DNA of 64,000 bases from Microbacterium sp. LWO12-1.2 (GTDB lineage: Bacteria; Actinomycetota; Actinomycetes; Actinomycetales; Microbacteriaceae): assembly GCF_040675875.1 (NCBI RefSeq), contig NZ_JBEGII010000001.1, positions 372,001-436,000 on the forward strand, written 5' to 3'. The translations under genes and the position numbers were made by a program. This document shows positions 30,194 through 39,170 of the stretch, in pieces (position 1 is the stretch's first letter; every line of letters begins with the position of its first letter). Below the pieces are notes generated by a model. That model worked only from the letters and a program-made list of their open reading frames with translations, searched no databases and was not told the origin of the DNA.

Positions 30194-30223
30194 AGGGGGC
30201 GGATGCTGCGGCATCCGCCCCCT
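30194..30223. terminator. Stem-loop terminator after icd
   Basis: 13-bp perfect stem (AGGGGGCGGATGC / GCATCCGCCCCCT) with loop TGCG, 15 bp after the icd stop, followed by a short pyrimidine run (CCTTCGT). Confidence 0.8.
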
Positions 30224-30375
30224 CCTTCGTGTCCGCGACCGTCTGGACGCGACGGAAGGTAGGCGATGGCGCGGACGTAGGACGGTACCGCCCGAATCCG
30301 CCTACGCTCGCGACTTCGCCTACGCTCAGTGCGCCGACCGTCGTGCGCAGACGGCCTGACGGCCCCGGCCCGGCG

Positions 30376-31866
30376 TCAGTTGTAGACGGAGACCTCGACA
30401 CCGACCGGCGACCAGTCGTAGACGAACTTCGCGAGGTCGATCGGGAGGTTCACGCAGCCGTGGCTCATCCGCTGACCGTAGTTGTTGTGCCAGTAGGTCC
30501 CGTGGAAGCCGATGTTGGTGGTGAACCAGGTGATCCACGGGACGTTTTCGGTGCAGTAGGGCGCGCCTTCGTAGCAGCCCATGTCCTGCATCGCGGTGTG
30601 TGCGAACACCTTGAAGTTGCCGGTCGGGGTCGGTGTGCCAGGAAGCCCGGTGGACACTGCCCAGGACCGCACGACCTCGTTGTTCTCGAACAGGAAGGCG
30701 CGCTGTGAGCTGAGGTTGATCTCGATGCGACGGAACAGACTCACGGTTTCGAACGGGGTCTCGGTGACGGAGAGGGCGAAGACGCCGTCACCGGCTTCGA
30801 GCTGCTGTGCGAACTCGTCGGCGACGCCGGAGGTGTCGCCGAGTGCGCGTCCGTTCGCCCCCGTCTGCTCCTCGCGGAGCACGGTACCGGCGGAGTCGAC
30901 GATGTTCGTCGCGTTCACCGGCGCGCGGTCGACCGCTGCGGCGAGAGTGTCGACGGTCGTCTGGATCGCCTGCGGGTCGGCCGTGATGCGTAGAGCGCCG
31001 TCGTCGTCGACCACTGTCAACCACGTGGCTGCGACGGCCGGTGCGACCGGAACGGTCCGCTCCTCGCCGACGTAGAAGCCGATCGTGCCGAGCATGGTGT
31101 TGAGCGATGCCGCGGTGGCCGCCGCATCGTCATCCGAGACGGCGGGGAGCGCGGTGGCTGGACCTCCGGGGTACTCGAGTGAAGTGCCGCCGGCAGCGAC
31201 TGCTGTCGTGATCGCCGCGGTGAGGTCGGCGACGTCGATCCCCGTGCCCTCCGCTGCGGGCGTCGTGAGGTAGGTACCGGTCGCGGTGTCGAACACCACT
31301 CCGGCGTCGATGGCATCGTCGAAGCTCGACGGCACCGCTGCACGCAGCGCGCTGGTGGCCGTCTCTGGGTCGAGGGTGATGTCGGCGGGGATGGGGTCGC
31401 CCATCCATGCGCCGAGGTTCCAGAGCGGGTGCTCGGCGAACGCCTGGTCAGCGAGATCGGTGGCCGCGATGCTGATGCCCAGGTCGGAGCCGCTGACCAC
31501 CGCGCCGTCCCCGGGGCCGGTCAGGGTGACCTCGGTCTGCGCGAGGTGCGAGGAGATCGCCTCTGCGGCAGCGCCGGGTGTCATGAACCCGACGGGGATG
31601 CCGGCGACCGTGGTGCCCGGTGCGATCAGGATCATCGATGCGGCGCCGGCTCCGAGAGCGACGACGCCCAATCCGAGACCGATCCACAGACCCAGGCGGC
31701 GCTTCTTGGGGCGCGGCTCGATCGGCGCCCACTCCACGGGCGTCTCGCCCGTGATCGGCGGCACCGTGTCTGTGGGCGCGTCAGTGGGCGCCAGGACGGA
31801 CGTCGGCGTCTTGTCATCGCCGAGCCCGTCGGTTGCAGCGCCCGGCGCTGAGATCAGATCGGTCAC
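30376..31866 (-). CDS. L,D-transpeptidase with membrane anchor and peptidoglycan-binding-type repeats
   Basis: Makes 3-3 peptidoglycan cross-links or links protein to the wall. About 496 residues: a Thr/Pro-rich cytoplasmic N-terminus, basic stop PKKRR, one TM helix (~59-81), an extracellular region with PG_binding_4-like folds (PGTTVAGIPVGFMTPGAAAEAI), and a C-terminal YkuD domain (~370-496) with H469 and nucleophile C471 in MSHGCVNLP. I chose GTG 31866 (VTDLISAPG), which has GGGGGG at a proper distance; a GTG two codons earlier is possible. Single gene. The 30230-30375 stretch after it holds only short CGCCTACG-type inverted repeats. Confidence 0.9.
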   Translation of the reverse strand: MTDLISAPGAATDGLGDDKTPTSVLAPTDAPTDTVPPITGETPVEWAPIEPRPKKRRLGLWIGLGLGVVALGAGAASMILIAPGTTVAGIPVGFMTPGAAAEAISSHLAQTEVTLTGPGDGAVVSGSDLGISIAATDLADQAFAEHPLWNLGAWMGDPIPADITLDPETATSALRAAVPSSFDDAIDAGVVFDTATGTYLTTPAAEGTGIDVADLTAAITTAVAAGGTSLEYPGGPATALPAVSDDDAAATAASLNTMLGTIGFYVGEERTVPVAPAVAATWLTVVDDDGALRITADPQAIQTTVDTLAAAVDRAPVNATNIVDSAGTVLREEQTGANGRALGDTSGVADEFAQQLEAGDGVFALSVTETPFETVSLFRRIEINLSSQRAFLFENNEVVRSWAVSTGLPGTPTPTGNFKVFAHTAMQDMGCYEGAPYCTENVPWITWFTTNIGFHGTYWHNNYGQRMSHGCVNLPIDLAKFVYDWSPVGVEVSVYN

Positions 31867-31985
31867 GCACACACCCCCCGGTAATCACACGTTTCCTGTT
31901 TGACAATGGTACGGGATGCGAGGTAACGGGGAGGCAACGGTCGTTCGAGCGACTGTCGCTCCCTCGAGAGCATGTCGCCGGCGGC

Positions 31986-32390
31986 TCAGTCGACGACGGC
32001 GAGACCGTCGATCTCCACCAGCATCTCCTCGCGCGGGAGACCGGTGAAGACGGTCGTGCGTGAGGGCAGCACGCCGTTCGTGGTGTGCGCGGTGACGAAG
32101 GCGCCGTAGGCCTCGTTCATGATCGGGAAGTCCTCGCGCTTGGTGAGGTACACGCGTAGCATCACCACGTCGTCGAAGGTCGCGCCGGATGCCTCGACGA
32201 TCGCCTTCACGTTCTCGAGCGTGCGGGTGGTCTGAGCGGCGACATCGCCGGGGAACAGGTACTCGTTGGTCACCGGGTCGACGGGGCCCTGGCCGGAGAC
32301 CTGCACGATGGGTCCCTTGCGGATACCCTGCGAGAAGGTGTGGGCGGGGGCGGGGGCGGCGTCGGTCGAAACGCGGGTCTTCGCAGTCAT
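31986..32390 (-). CDS. RidA family protein (enamine/imine deaminase)
   Basis: 134 residues. Hydrolyses reactive 2-aminoacrylate-type imines released by PLP enzymes. Family features: HTFSQGIRKGPIVQVSGQGPVDP, AAQTTRTLENVKAIVEASGATFDDVVMLRVYL, and the RTTVFTGLPREEMLVEIDGLAV end with the carboxylate-binding Arg near residue 111. Divergent, by only 25 bp, from a D-serine-dehydratase-fold gene whose product could generate such imines. That pairing makes biochemical sense. Confidence 0.9.
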   Translation of the reverse strand: MTAKTRVSTDAAPAPAHTFSQGIRKGPIVQVSGQGPVDPVTNEYLFPGDVAAQTTRTLENVKAIVEASGATFDDVVMLRVYLTKREDFPIMNEAYGAFVTAHTTNGVLPSRTTVFTGLPREEMLVEIDGLAVVD

Positions 32391-32415
32391 GAGGTCAGCC
32401 TAGTAGCCTTGTTAG

Positions 32416-33633
32416 ATGCCTCTACAAATTCCGGATCCCGTACTCGGTACCTGGGCGAAGGGATTCCCGGCGCGCGCCGCCGGCCTGCGCCTGTCGGAGG
32501 TCGCGGAGGCGGATCTGCGGCTCTCCGACCTGGTCACACCGGTGCTCACGGTGCACGAGGCAGCCCTCGCGCACAACGAGTCGACCGCGTTCGCATGGGC
32601 TGCGGCGCAGGGAGTGCTCCTCGCCCCGCATGGGAAGACCACCATGGCGCCCGCGCTGTGGCAGCGGCTTCTCGACGCCGGTGCCTGGGGCATCTCGGTG
32701 GCGACGCCCTGGCAGGCCGAGGTCGCCATCGACGCCGGCGTTCCCACGGTGCTGATCGCCAACGCCGTGACCGATCGGGCGGCGGCCCGGAGGTTCGGCG
32801 AGCGGCTCGCTGCGGATCCCGCGCTGCGGGTCCTGTGCTGGGCGGACTCCGTCACGACGATCGAGATCCTCGCCGACGCCACCGCCGAAGCCCCTCGCCC
32901 GCTCGACGTGCTGGTCGAGCTCGGCGGCGCCGCCGGCCGCACCGGGGCCAGGACCGTCGCGGAGGGGGAGAGGATCGCCGCGGCCATCGCGGCAGCGCCG
33001 GGGCTCCGCCTCGCCGGAGTCGCCGGATATGAAGGGCCGTTCGGTCCCGATCGCGGCGCAGACTCGGTCGCCGCGGTCGACGCGTACCTGCAGACCCTCG
33101 TGGAACTGCACGGACGACTCGAGTACCCGTCCGGCATGCGTCCGGTGCTCAGCGCCGGCGGCAGCTCCTTCCCGGACCGCGCGGCTGCCGTGCTCGCCCC
33201 TCAGCGTGACACCGCAGACGTGGTGCTGCGGTCCGGAGCGTTCCAGATCCACGACGACGGCTTCTACGCGCGCATGTCGCCGTTCGGGCCTCTCACCGGC
33301 ACCGCACCGCTGCGTTCCGCCATGCACGCCTGGTCCCGAGTGCTCTCGCAGCCCGAGGACGGGCTCGCCCTCCTCGACGCCGGGCGCCGCGACGTGCCGT
33401 TCGACCTCGACCTCCCCGTGCCGCAGTCGGTGACGGGGGAGATCACGGCGCTGAACGATCAGCACGCCTTCCTGCGCTTCGCCGACGGCGAGACCGCTCG
33501 TGTCGGGGAGGTGGTCCGGCTCGGGCTCTCGCACCCCTGCACGGCGTTCGACAAGTGGCGGGTCGTCGCGGTGATCGATGATCCCGACGCCGATGACCCT
33601 CGGGTGATCGGGGCGGTGGCGACGTGCTTCTGA
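32416..33633 (+). CDS. D-serine dehydratase / D-threonine aldolase-fold PLP enzyme
   Basis: 405 residues of the alanine-racemase-fold type III group. PLP lysine K74 in LAPHGKTTMAPALW; the barrel shows GISVATPWQAEVAIDAG and VLSAGGSSFPD. The C-terminal beta domain has LSHPCTAFDKWR, whose His and Cys are the metal ligands of this family. Probably acts on a D-amino acid. No Shine-Dalgarno precedes the ATG, so the transcript may be leaderless. The stop lies inside the next gene (10-bp overlap). With RidA divergent and a D-aminoacylase domain downstream, D-amino acid breakdown is the likely role; dehydratase versus aldolase cannot be settled here. Confidence 0.85.
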   Translation: MPLQIPDPVLGTWAKGFPARAAGLRLSEVAEADLRLSDLVTPVLTVHEAALAHNESTAFAWAAAQGVLLAPHGKTTMAPALWQRLLDAGAWGISVATPWQAEVAIDAGVPTVLIANAVTDRAAARRFGERLAADPALRVLCWADSVTTIEILADATAEAPRPLDVLVELGGAAGRTGARTVAEGERIAAAIAAAPGLRLAGVAGYEGPFGPDRGADSVAAVDAYLQTLVELHGRLEYPSGMRPVLSAGGSSFPDRAAAVLAPQRDTADVVLRSGAFQIHDDGFYARMSPFGPLTGTAPLRSAMHAWSRVLSQPEDGLALLDAGRRDVPFDLDLPVPQSVTGEITALNDQHAFLRFADGETARVGEVVRLGLSHPCTAFDKWRVVAVIDDPDADDPRVIGAVATCF

Positions 33634-36600
33634 GCGCCGAGAAGACGGCAGCCGGGCAGGTCAGGGTGTACCGCTCCGCGACGGTCGTCGACGGCAGCGG
33701 CGCCCCGCGCTACGTCGCCGATGTCGCAGTGGAGGGGCAGCGTATCGTCGCCGTCCTCCCTGCTGACGCCCCAGCCGACGAGAAGCTGGTGCTCGAGCTG
33801 CCGGATGGCGCGGTCGACGTCGACGCACACGGGCTGGTGCTCGCTCCCGGATTCATCGACATGCACGCGCACAGCGATCTCGCCGTGCTGGACGGGAGCG
33901 CGCACGACGCCAAGATCCGCCAGGGTGTCACGACCGAGGTCCTCGGACAGGACGGGCTGGGGTACGCACCGCTCGACGATGCCGCCGCCGCGGTCATCCC
34001 CGCGCAGATCGCCGGGTGGAACGGTCTTCCCGCCACCGCGCCGTGGCGTGGGATGAGTGAGCTGCTGCACGACATCGATACGGCCTCCGTCGGCAACGCC
34101 GCCGTTCTGGTGCCGCAGGGGAATCTGCGCATGATGGTCGTCGGACACGAGAACCGGCCGGCGACACCGGCGGAGATCGACGCGATGTCGGGGCTGCTGG
34201 GCGCGGCTCTCGACGCCGGGGCGTTCGGGATGTCGAGTGGTCTCACCTACACCCCGGGGATGTACGCCGACACCGCGGAGCTGGAAGCGCTCTGCCGCGT
34301 CGTCGCCGAGCGTGGCGGGTACTGGGCGCCGCACACCCGCAGTTACGGCGGCAGTGCCCTGGACGCGTACCGGGAGGTGCTCGACATCGGTCGACGCACC
34401 GGATGCGCCATCCATCTGACCCACGCGACGATGAACTTCGCTCCGAACCGTGGTCGGGCGCACGAGCTGCTCGCGCTGATAGACCAGGCCATCGTCGACG
34501 GTGTCGACGTCACCCTCGACACATACCCGTACCTCCCCGGCGCCACGACGCTGGCGGCACTCCTGCCGAGCAGGCTCGCGGAGGGCGGGGACCTGGTCCG
34601 TACCGTGGCCGCACTCGATGCCGCCGAGCGTGAGCGCGTGCGCGTCGAGCTCGAGGAGATCGGGTGTGACGGATTCCACGGCGAACGAGCGGATTGGACC
34701 CGGATCCAGATCTCCGGCACCGTCAACCCCGATCTCGCCGATCTCGTCGGCCGGACCGTGGCAGAGATCGCCGTGGGCTCTGGTCGTCGCGCCGTGGACG
34801 TGGTGCTCGACACCGTCGTCGCGGATGCAGGGGCGACCGGCATCCTGATGCACATCGGAGACGAGGAGAACGTCCGCGCGATCATGCGGCACCCGCGCCA
34901 TACCGCGGGCAGCGACGGCATCCTGATCGGTACCCGTCCGCATCCCCGCGGGCGCGGAACGTTCCCGCGCTATCTCGGTCACTACGTGCGCGAGCTCGGC
35001 GTCCTCACGCTCGAAGAGGCTGTCCTGCACCTCTCCGGCACCCCGGCGATCCGTCTCGGGCTGGATCGATCCGACATGCCGCGCGGCGTGATCCGCGTGG
35101 GCGCGGCGGCGGATCTGGTGCTGTTCGACCCCCAGACGATCGCCGCGGGGGCGACCTTCGATCAGCCGCTCGATCCTCCCACCGGGATCGTCGAGGTGCT
35201 GATCGCCGGGGTGCCGGTGCTCACGGCGGGCGAGGTCACGGGTGCGACGCCCGGTCGAGCGCTGCGCATGCCGCCGCCGGCTCACCGGGCGACGGTGCCG
35301 CTGCTGGAATCCCGGATCGACCCTGCGGCACCGGGGTTCACCTGGCGAGCGGACACCCGCATCGTCGCGCCGCCCGAGCTCGCTGCATCCGTCGCCCGCC
35401 TCGGAGACGGGGACGGCTCAGCGGATGCCGCTCCCGCGATCCACCTGCTGCTCGATGCCGAGGTCGGTGTCGCTCCCGCCGCTGCGGGACGCATCGGTGC
35501 GGAGGCGTTCCGGATCGCCGTCACCGCCGACCGCATCGAGATCAGGGGAGCGACGACCGCCGGCGTCTTCCGTGGCGTGACGGCTCTGCGACAGCTCCGT
35601 GGCGCCGGAGCCGACGTCGCCGTGATCCCTGCCGGAGAGTGGGAGGGATCGCCGGCCTACGGCTGGCGCGGCGTGATGCTCGACGTCGCGCGGCACTTCC
35701 GCCCGGTGGAAGACGTCCGCAGGCTCATCGATCTGCTCGCGGACCATCAGCTGAACATCCTGCACCTGCATCTGTCCGATGACCAGGGGTGGCGCTTCGA
35801 GGTGCCAGGGTATCCGCGACTGACCGAGGTGGGCTCCCGCCGTGCCGCGACCCAACGGGGGCACGGCCCGCTCTCGACCGTCGAGCCGGGCGTCCACGAG
35901 GGGCACTACACGACAGAGGAGCTGCGGGCCCTGGTGGCGTACGCCGCCGACAGGTTCGTCACGCTCGTGCCGGAGGTGGAGCTCCCCGGGCACATCCAGG
36001 CGGCGCTCGCCGCCTATCCCGAGCTCGGCAATCTCGATGCCGGCGAGCCGGCATCCGGGCCCTGGGAGCGATTCGGCGTGAACCCGCGCACCCTCGCTCC
36101 CACAGAAGCCTCGCTGGCCTTCGGGCGTGCCGCGATCGACGCGCTGTGCGACGTCTTCGACTCCGAATGGATCGGGATCGGCGGCGACGAGGTGCCGGTC
36201 ACGGAATGGGCGGCCAGCGCCGATGCGCGCGAGCGGATGCAGGAGCTCGGTCTGGCGACCGCGCACGATGTGCAGCCGTGGTTCACCGCTCATTTCGTCG
36301 CACACGTGCGCAGCCGTGGCCGTACCGCACTCGCCTGGGACGAGGTGCTCGAGGGCGACGTCCCCGAGGGCGTGAGCATCCTCGCCTGGCGCGGACCCGT
36401 CGCGATGCGCGAGGCGCTGCGGCGGGGGATCCCGGTGATCGCCTGTCCCGACCTCGAGGTGTACCTCGACTACCCCCAATCCGATTCCGCAGAGGAGCCG
36501 ATCCGGGTCGGTCCTCCGCTCCCCATCGAGCGCGTGTACACGCTCCGGGTCGAGGAGGGCGCGGCGGGCGGTCAGGCGAACGTCTGGAGTGAGCATCTGC

Positions 36601-36908
36601 CGACCCGCGATCGTGTCGACTTCGCGATGTTCCCCCGGCTGGCCGCGGTCGCCGAACGGCTGTGGGACGGGGGCGCGCCGGGGGAGTACTCCGACTTCGC
36701 ACGGCGACTTCCGACCCATCTGCTCCGCCTCAGCGCGGCGGGTGTGCGGTATCGTCCACTCGACGGCCCAACGCCTGATCAACGTCGTCCTGGAGTACCC
36801 GGCAAGCCGCTGACGATCCAGGCGCGCGAGGATATCGTCGCCGGGCTGGTCGAACGTCTCGTGGAGAGGGCGAAAGCAGCAGGCGATGAGGCGTCCGCGC
36901 CAATGTAA
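33624..36908 (+). CDS. Fusion: N-acyl-D-amino-acid deacylase (amidohydrolase) :: beta-N-acetylhexosaminidase (GH20)
   Basis: One uninterrupted 1094-codon frame. Residues 1-549 are a D-aminoacylase: VDAHGLVLAPGFIDMHAHSDL with metal ligands H81 and H83, then GQDGLGYAP, where D110 stands in for the Cys ligand of the classical enzyme, HLTHAT and GSDGILIG. Residues ~555-1094 are a GH20 enzyme: an N-domain (EAFRIAVTADRIEIRGATTAGVFRGVTALRQL), HLHLSDDQGWR (~714), the catalytic pair D855-E856 in WIGIGGDEVPVTEW, and QANVWSEHLPTRDRVDFAMFPRLAAVAERLW. No signal peptide, so cytoplasmic. Starts at GTG 33624, overlapping the upstream gene by 10 bp. M549 is an ATG at the domain border, so internal initiation is possible. 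Both domains look intact. Confidence 0.85.
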   Translation: MLLSAEKTAAGQVRVYRSATVVDGSGAPRYVADVAVEGQRIVAVLPADAPADEKLVLELPDGAVDVDAHGLVLAPGFIDMHAHSDLAVLDGSAHDAKIRQGVTTEVLGQDGLGYAPLDDAAAAVIPAQIAGWNGLPATAPWRGMSELLHDIDTASVGNAAVLVPQGNLRMMVVGHENRPATPAEIDAMSGLLGAALDAGAFGMSSGLTYTPGMYADTAELEALCRVVAERGGYWAPHTRSYGGSALDAYREVLDIGRRTGCAIHLTHATMNFAPNRGRAHELLALIDQAIVDGVDVTLDTYPYLPGATTLAALLPSRLAEGGDLVRTVAALDAAERERVRVELEEIGCDGFHGERADWTRIQISGTVNPDLADLVGRTVAEIAVGSGRRAVDVVLDTVVADAGATGILMHIGDEENVRAIMRHPRHTAGSDGILIGTRPHPRGRGTFPRYLGHYVRELGVLTLEEAVLHLSGTPAIRLGLDRSDMPRGVIRVGAAADLVLFDPQTIAAGATFDQPLDPPTGIVEVLIAGVPVLTAGEVTGATPGRALRMPPPAHRATVPLLESRIDPAAPGFTWRADTRIVAPPELAASVARLGDGDGSADAAPAIHLLLDAEVGVAPAAAGRIGAEAFRIAVTADRIEIRGATTAGVFRGVTALRQLRGAGADVAVIPAGEWEGSPAYGWRGVMLDVARHFRPVEDVRRLIDLLADHQLNILHLHLSDDQGWRFEVPGYPRLTEVGSRRAATQRGHGPLSTVEPGVHEGHYTTEELRALVAYAADRFVTLVPEVELPGHIQAALAAYPELGNLDAGEPASGPWERFGVNPRTLAPTEASLAFGRAAIDALCDVFDSEWIGIGGDEVPVTEWAASADARERMQELGLATAHDVQPWFTAHFVAHVRSRGRTALAWDEVLEGDVPEGVSILAWRGPVAMREALRRGIPVIACPDLEVYLDYPQSDSAEEPIRVGPPLPIERVYTLRVEEGAAGGQANVWSEHLPTRDRVDFAMFPRLAAVAERLWDGGAPGEYSDFARRLPTHLLRLSAAGVRYRPLDGPTPDQRRPGVPGKPLTIQAREDIVAGLVERLVERAKAAGDEASAPM

Positions 36909-36957
36909 CGTTTCGGTAACCCTCGCAGCGCGCCGCGAGGCTAGGGTTGCGTAATTT

Positions 36958-36980
36958 TTGTTCGTAAGGTCTACTAACAA
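36958..36980. promoter_or_regulatory. Operator-like palindrome directly before the ROK regulator gene
   Basis: Arms TTGTT-n-GTA and TAC-n-AACAA around a 7-nt centre (23 bp), ending 2 bp before the ATG at 36983. AT-rich arms of this kind resemble NagC/Mlc-type operators, so autoregulation by the ROK protein is likely. Confidence 0.65.
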
Positions 36981-36982
36981 AC

Positions 36983-38170
36983 ATGTCCGTTTCGGATGAA
37001 CCGCGTTTGCCACCGTCGTCAGAGTACGCCGGTGGCAACACGCATGCCTTCGGCCCTGGGCGGCATCTGCGCTCCCGTTCGAAGGTGCTCCCCGAGCACG
37101 CGCGCGGGCACAATCGCGCACTGGTTCTGCAGACGCTCTACCACGCGGGAGCGATGAGTCGTGCTGACCTCTCGCGCGAGACCGGGCTGACGAGGGTCAC
37201 CATCTCCGACCTCGTCGCCGAGTTCATCGCCGACGGCATCGTGATCGAGATGGGTGTCCGAGAGACGGTCGGCCCCGGCAAGCCTCCGATCCTGATCGAC
37301 ATCGACCGTGTGGGCCACCAGATCATCGGGTTGGACCTGTCCGGTCCGAATGCGTTCGTCGGCGCCGTGCTCAGCCTCGACGGCGACGTTCTGGAGCGGC
37401 GCGAGGTCGAGCGCCCCGAGTCCGCCGACGGCGACGCCGCCTACGCGGCACTCCTCGAACTGGCGCGGGTGCTGGTCGCCGCCTCCACGCAGCCGTTGCT
37501 CGGAGTCGGCATCGGCACGCCGGGCGTCGTGCGCCCGGACGGCGTCGTGCTGAGCTCCCCGAACCTGGGCTGGACGAACTTCCGGCTCGAGGCGAAGCTC
37601 GGAGCCGATCTCGACCTTCCCGTGCTCGCCCGAAACGATGCCAACGCCGCCGTGCTCGCGGAGTACACCTTCGGTGACGCCAAGGCCGACTTCATGCTGA
37701 TCAAGATCGGGCGAGGAGTCGGCGCTGGGCTCATCACCGGCAGCCAGCCATTGCTCGGCAGCCGCTTCGCTGCGGGCGAGATCGGACACGTCGTCGTAGG
37801 AACGGACGGCGGTCCGCGCTGCGCGTGCGGCAAGGACGGGTGTCTGGAAGCCTGGCTCAGCGTCACGCGTCTGCGCGAAGCGCTCGCCGCCGATCCTGCC
37901 GCCCGCGACGAGATCCTGCGCGATGCCGGAACGCGCATGGCGATCGCGATCGCTCCCATCGTGGCTGCACTCGACCTCTCCGAGGTCGTGCTGTCCGGCC
38001 CCGCCGACCTGCTCGACGGCATCCTGATCGATGCCGCGATCGAGACCTTGCACGCGCGGACGCTGGAAGGCGTCTTCGAAGACGCGCTCATCCGTCTCAC
38101 CCACCAGGACGACATCGTCCTGCGGGGAGCCGCCGTCATGGTCCTCTCCAGTCAGCTGGGTGTCTCATGA
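36983..38170 (+). CDS. ROK family transcriptional regulator (NagC/XylR type)
   Basis: 395 residues. Winged HTH at ~45-95 (NRALVLQTLYHAGAMSRADLSRETGLTRVTISDLVAEFIADGIVIE) followed by a ROK sensor: IGLDLSGPNAFVGAVL, GIGTPGVV, ARNDANAAVLAEY, GRGVGAGLITG and the zinc motif EIGHVVV...CACGKDGCLEAW. No Shine-Dalgarno precedes the ATG at 36983; the palindrome ends 2 bp before it, consistent with a leaderless transcript. Followed by the ROK kinase and nagB, so N-acetylglucosamine or its 6-phosphate is the likely effector. Confidence 0.92.
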   Translation: MSVSDEPRLPPSSEYAGGNTHAFGPGRHLRSRSKVLPEHARGHNRALVLQTLYHAGAMSRADLSRETGLTRVTISDLVAEFIADGIVIEMGVRETVGPGKPPILIDIDRVGHQIIGLDLSGPNAFVGAVLSLDGDVLERREVERPESADGDAAYAALLELARVLVAASTQPLLGVGIGTPGVVRPDGVVLSSPNLGWTNFRLEAKLGADLDLPVLARNDANAAVLAEYTFGDAKADFMLIKIGRGVGAGLITGSQPLLGSRFAAGEIGHVVVGTDGGPRCACGKDGCLEAWLSVTRLREALAADPAARDEILRDAGTRMAIAIAPIVAALDLSEVVLSGPADLLDGILIDAAIETLHARTLEGVFEDALIRLTHQDDIVLRGAAVMVLSSQLGVS

Positions 38171-38204
38171 TCGCGGTCTCGAAGGCGCACGGGAGCGACA
38201 TCCG

Positions 38205-39170
38205 ATGACGGGTGTCGACCTCGCCGACCGTGCCGGTCGGCAGATTCGTGTGGGCCTGGACGTCGGCGGCACCAAGATCGATGCGGTCGCAGTCGACCCC
38301 GACGGGGAGATCCTCGGCCGACTCCGACGCCCCACCGGGTGGGGAGAGGACGCGGTGCTCGAGAACATCGCGCTCGCGGTCGGCACTCTCGCCGAGCAGG
38401 TCGGATTCTCCGTCTCCGACGTCCGCTCGGTCGGCGTCGGCATCCCCGGGCTGGTCGATGCGGACTCCGGTCGCGTGCTGCATGCCGTGAACCTCGGTGT
38501 CGACTCGCTCGACCTCGCCGTGCGGGCGGAGCGCACTCTCGGGGTGCCCTTCCGTGTCGAGAACGACGTGAAGGCGGCCGCTCTCGGCGCCGCCGCACTT
38601 CGGGGCGTCACCGGCTCCATGGCGTACCTGAACCTCGGAACAGGCGTCGCGGCCGGCATCGTGATGGACGGCCGGATCTGGCGCGGTGCACGCGGCACGG
38701 CCGGCGAGGTCGGGCACATCTCGGTCGACCCGAACGGACGGCTCTGCGGCTGCGGTCAGCGGGGCTGCGTGGAGACGTTCTGCGGCGGGGGAGCGCTCGC
38801 CAAGGCCTGGGGACGCCCCGGCGCGCTTCCGGTGCGCGACATCCTCGACGCCGCCGACGCCGGCGACCGGGAGGCCGTAGCCCTGCGCGACGATCTCTAC
38901 CGGGGAGCAGCAGCCGCCGTCCGGGTGCTGGTGCTCTCGGCCGACATCGAGACCGTCATCATCGGCGGAGGACTCACCTCGCTCGGCGAGCGGTTGGAGA
39001 ACGGCGTCCGGCGTGCTCTGCTGGCCGATGCCGAAGCCTCGCCCTTCATGCGTTCCCTGCACCTCGATGAAAGAATCGAGATGCTGCCGGCGGGCTCTCC
39101 CGCCGCAGCCTTCGGCGCCGCACTCGTCGGCGCATCCCTATCTGAGAAGGAGCCCGTTCCCCATGGCTGA
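38205..39170 (+). CDS. ROK family sugar kinase, likely N-acetylglucosamine kinase
   Basis: 321 residues. ATP motif VGLDVGGTKIDAVAVD, GVGIPGLVD, catalytic ENDVKAAALGAA, TGVAAGIV, and the zinc motif GEVGHISVDPNGRLCGCGQRGCVE. Unlike its upstream neighbour it has no HTH, so it is an enzyme. The position between the ROK regulator and nagB suggests it makes GlcNAc-6-phosphate, but glucokinase activity is possible. Its stop overlaps the nagB start by 8 bp. Confidence 0.9.
   Translation: MTGVDLADRAGRQIRVGLDVGGTKIDAVAVDPDGEILGRLRRPTGWGEDAVLENIALAVGTLAEQVGFSVSDVRSVGVGIPGLVDADSGRVLHAVNLGVDSLDLAVRAERTLGVPFRVENDVKAAALGAAALRGVTGSMAYLNLGTGVAAGIVMDGRIWRGARGTAGEVGHISVDPNGRLCGCGQRGCVETFCGGGALAKAWGRPGALPVRDILDAADAGDREAVALRDDLYRGAAAAVRVLVLSADIETVIIGGGLTSLGERLENGVRRALLADAEASPFMRSLHLDERIEMLPAGSPAAAFGAALVGASLSEKEPVPHG

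Noticed and set aside
30230..30375. Short CGCCTACG/CGTAGGCG repeats after icd
   Set aside because: Copies are 7-8 bp and imperfectly arranged; not strong enough to call a repeat family or a regulator site.
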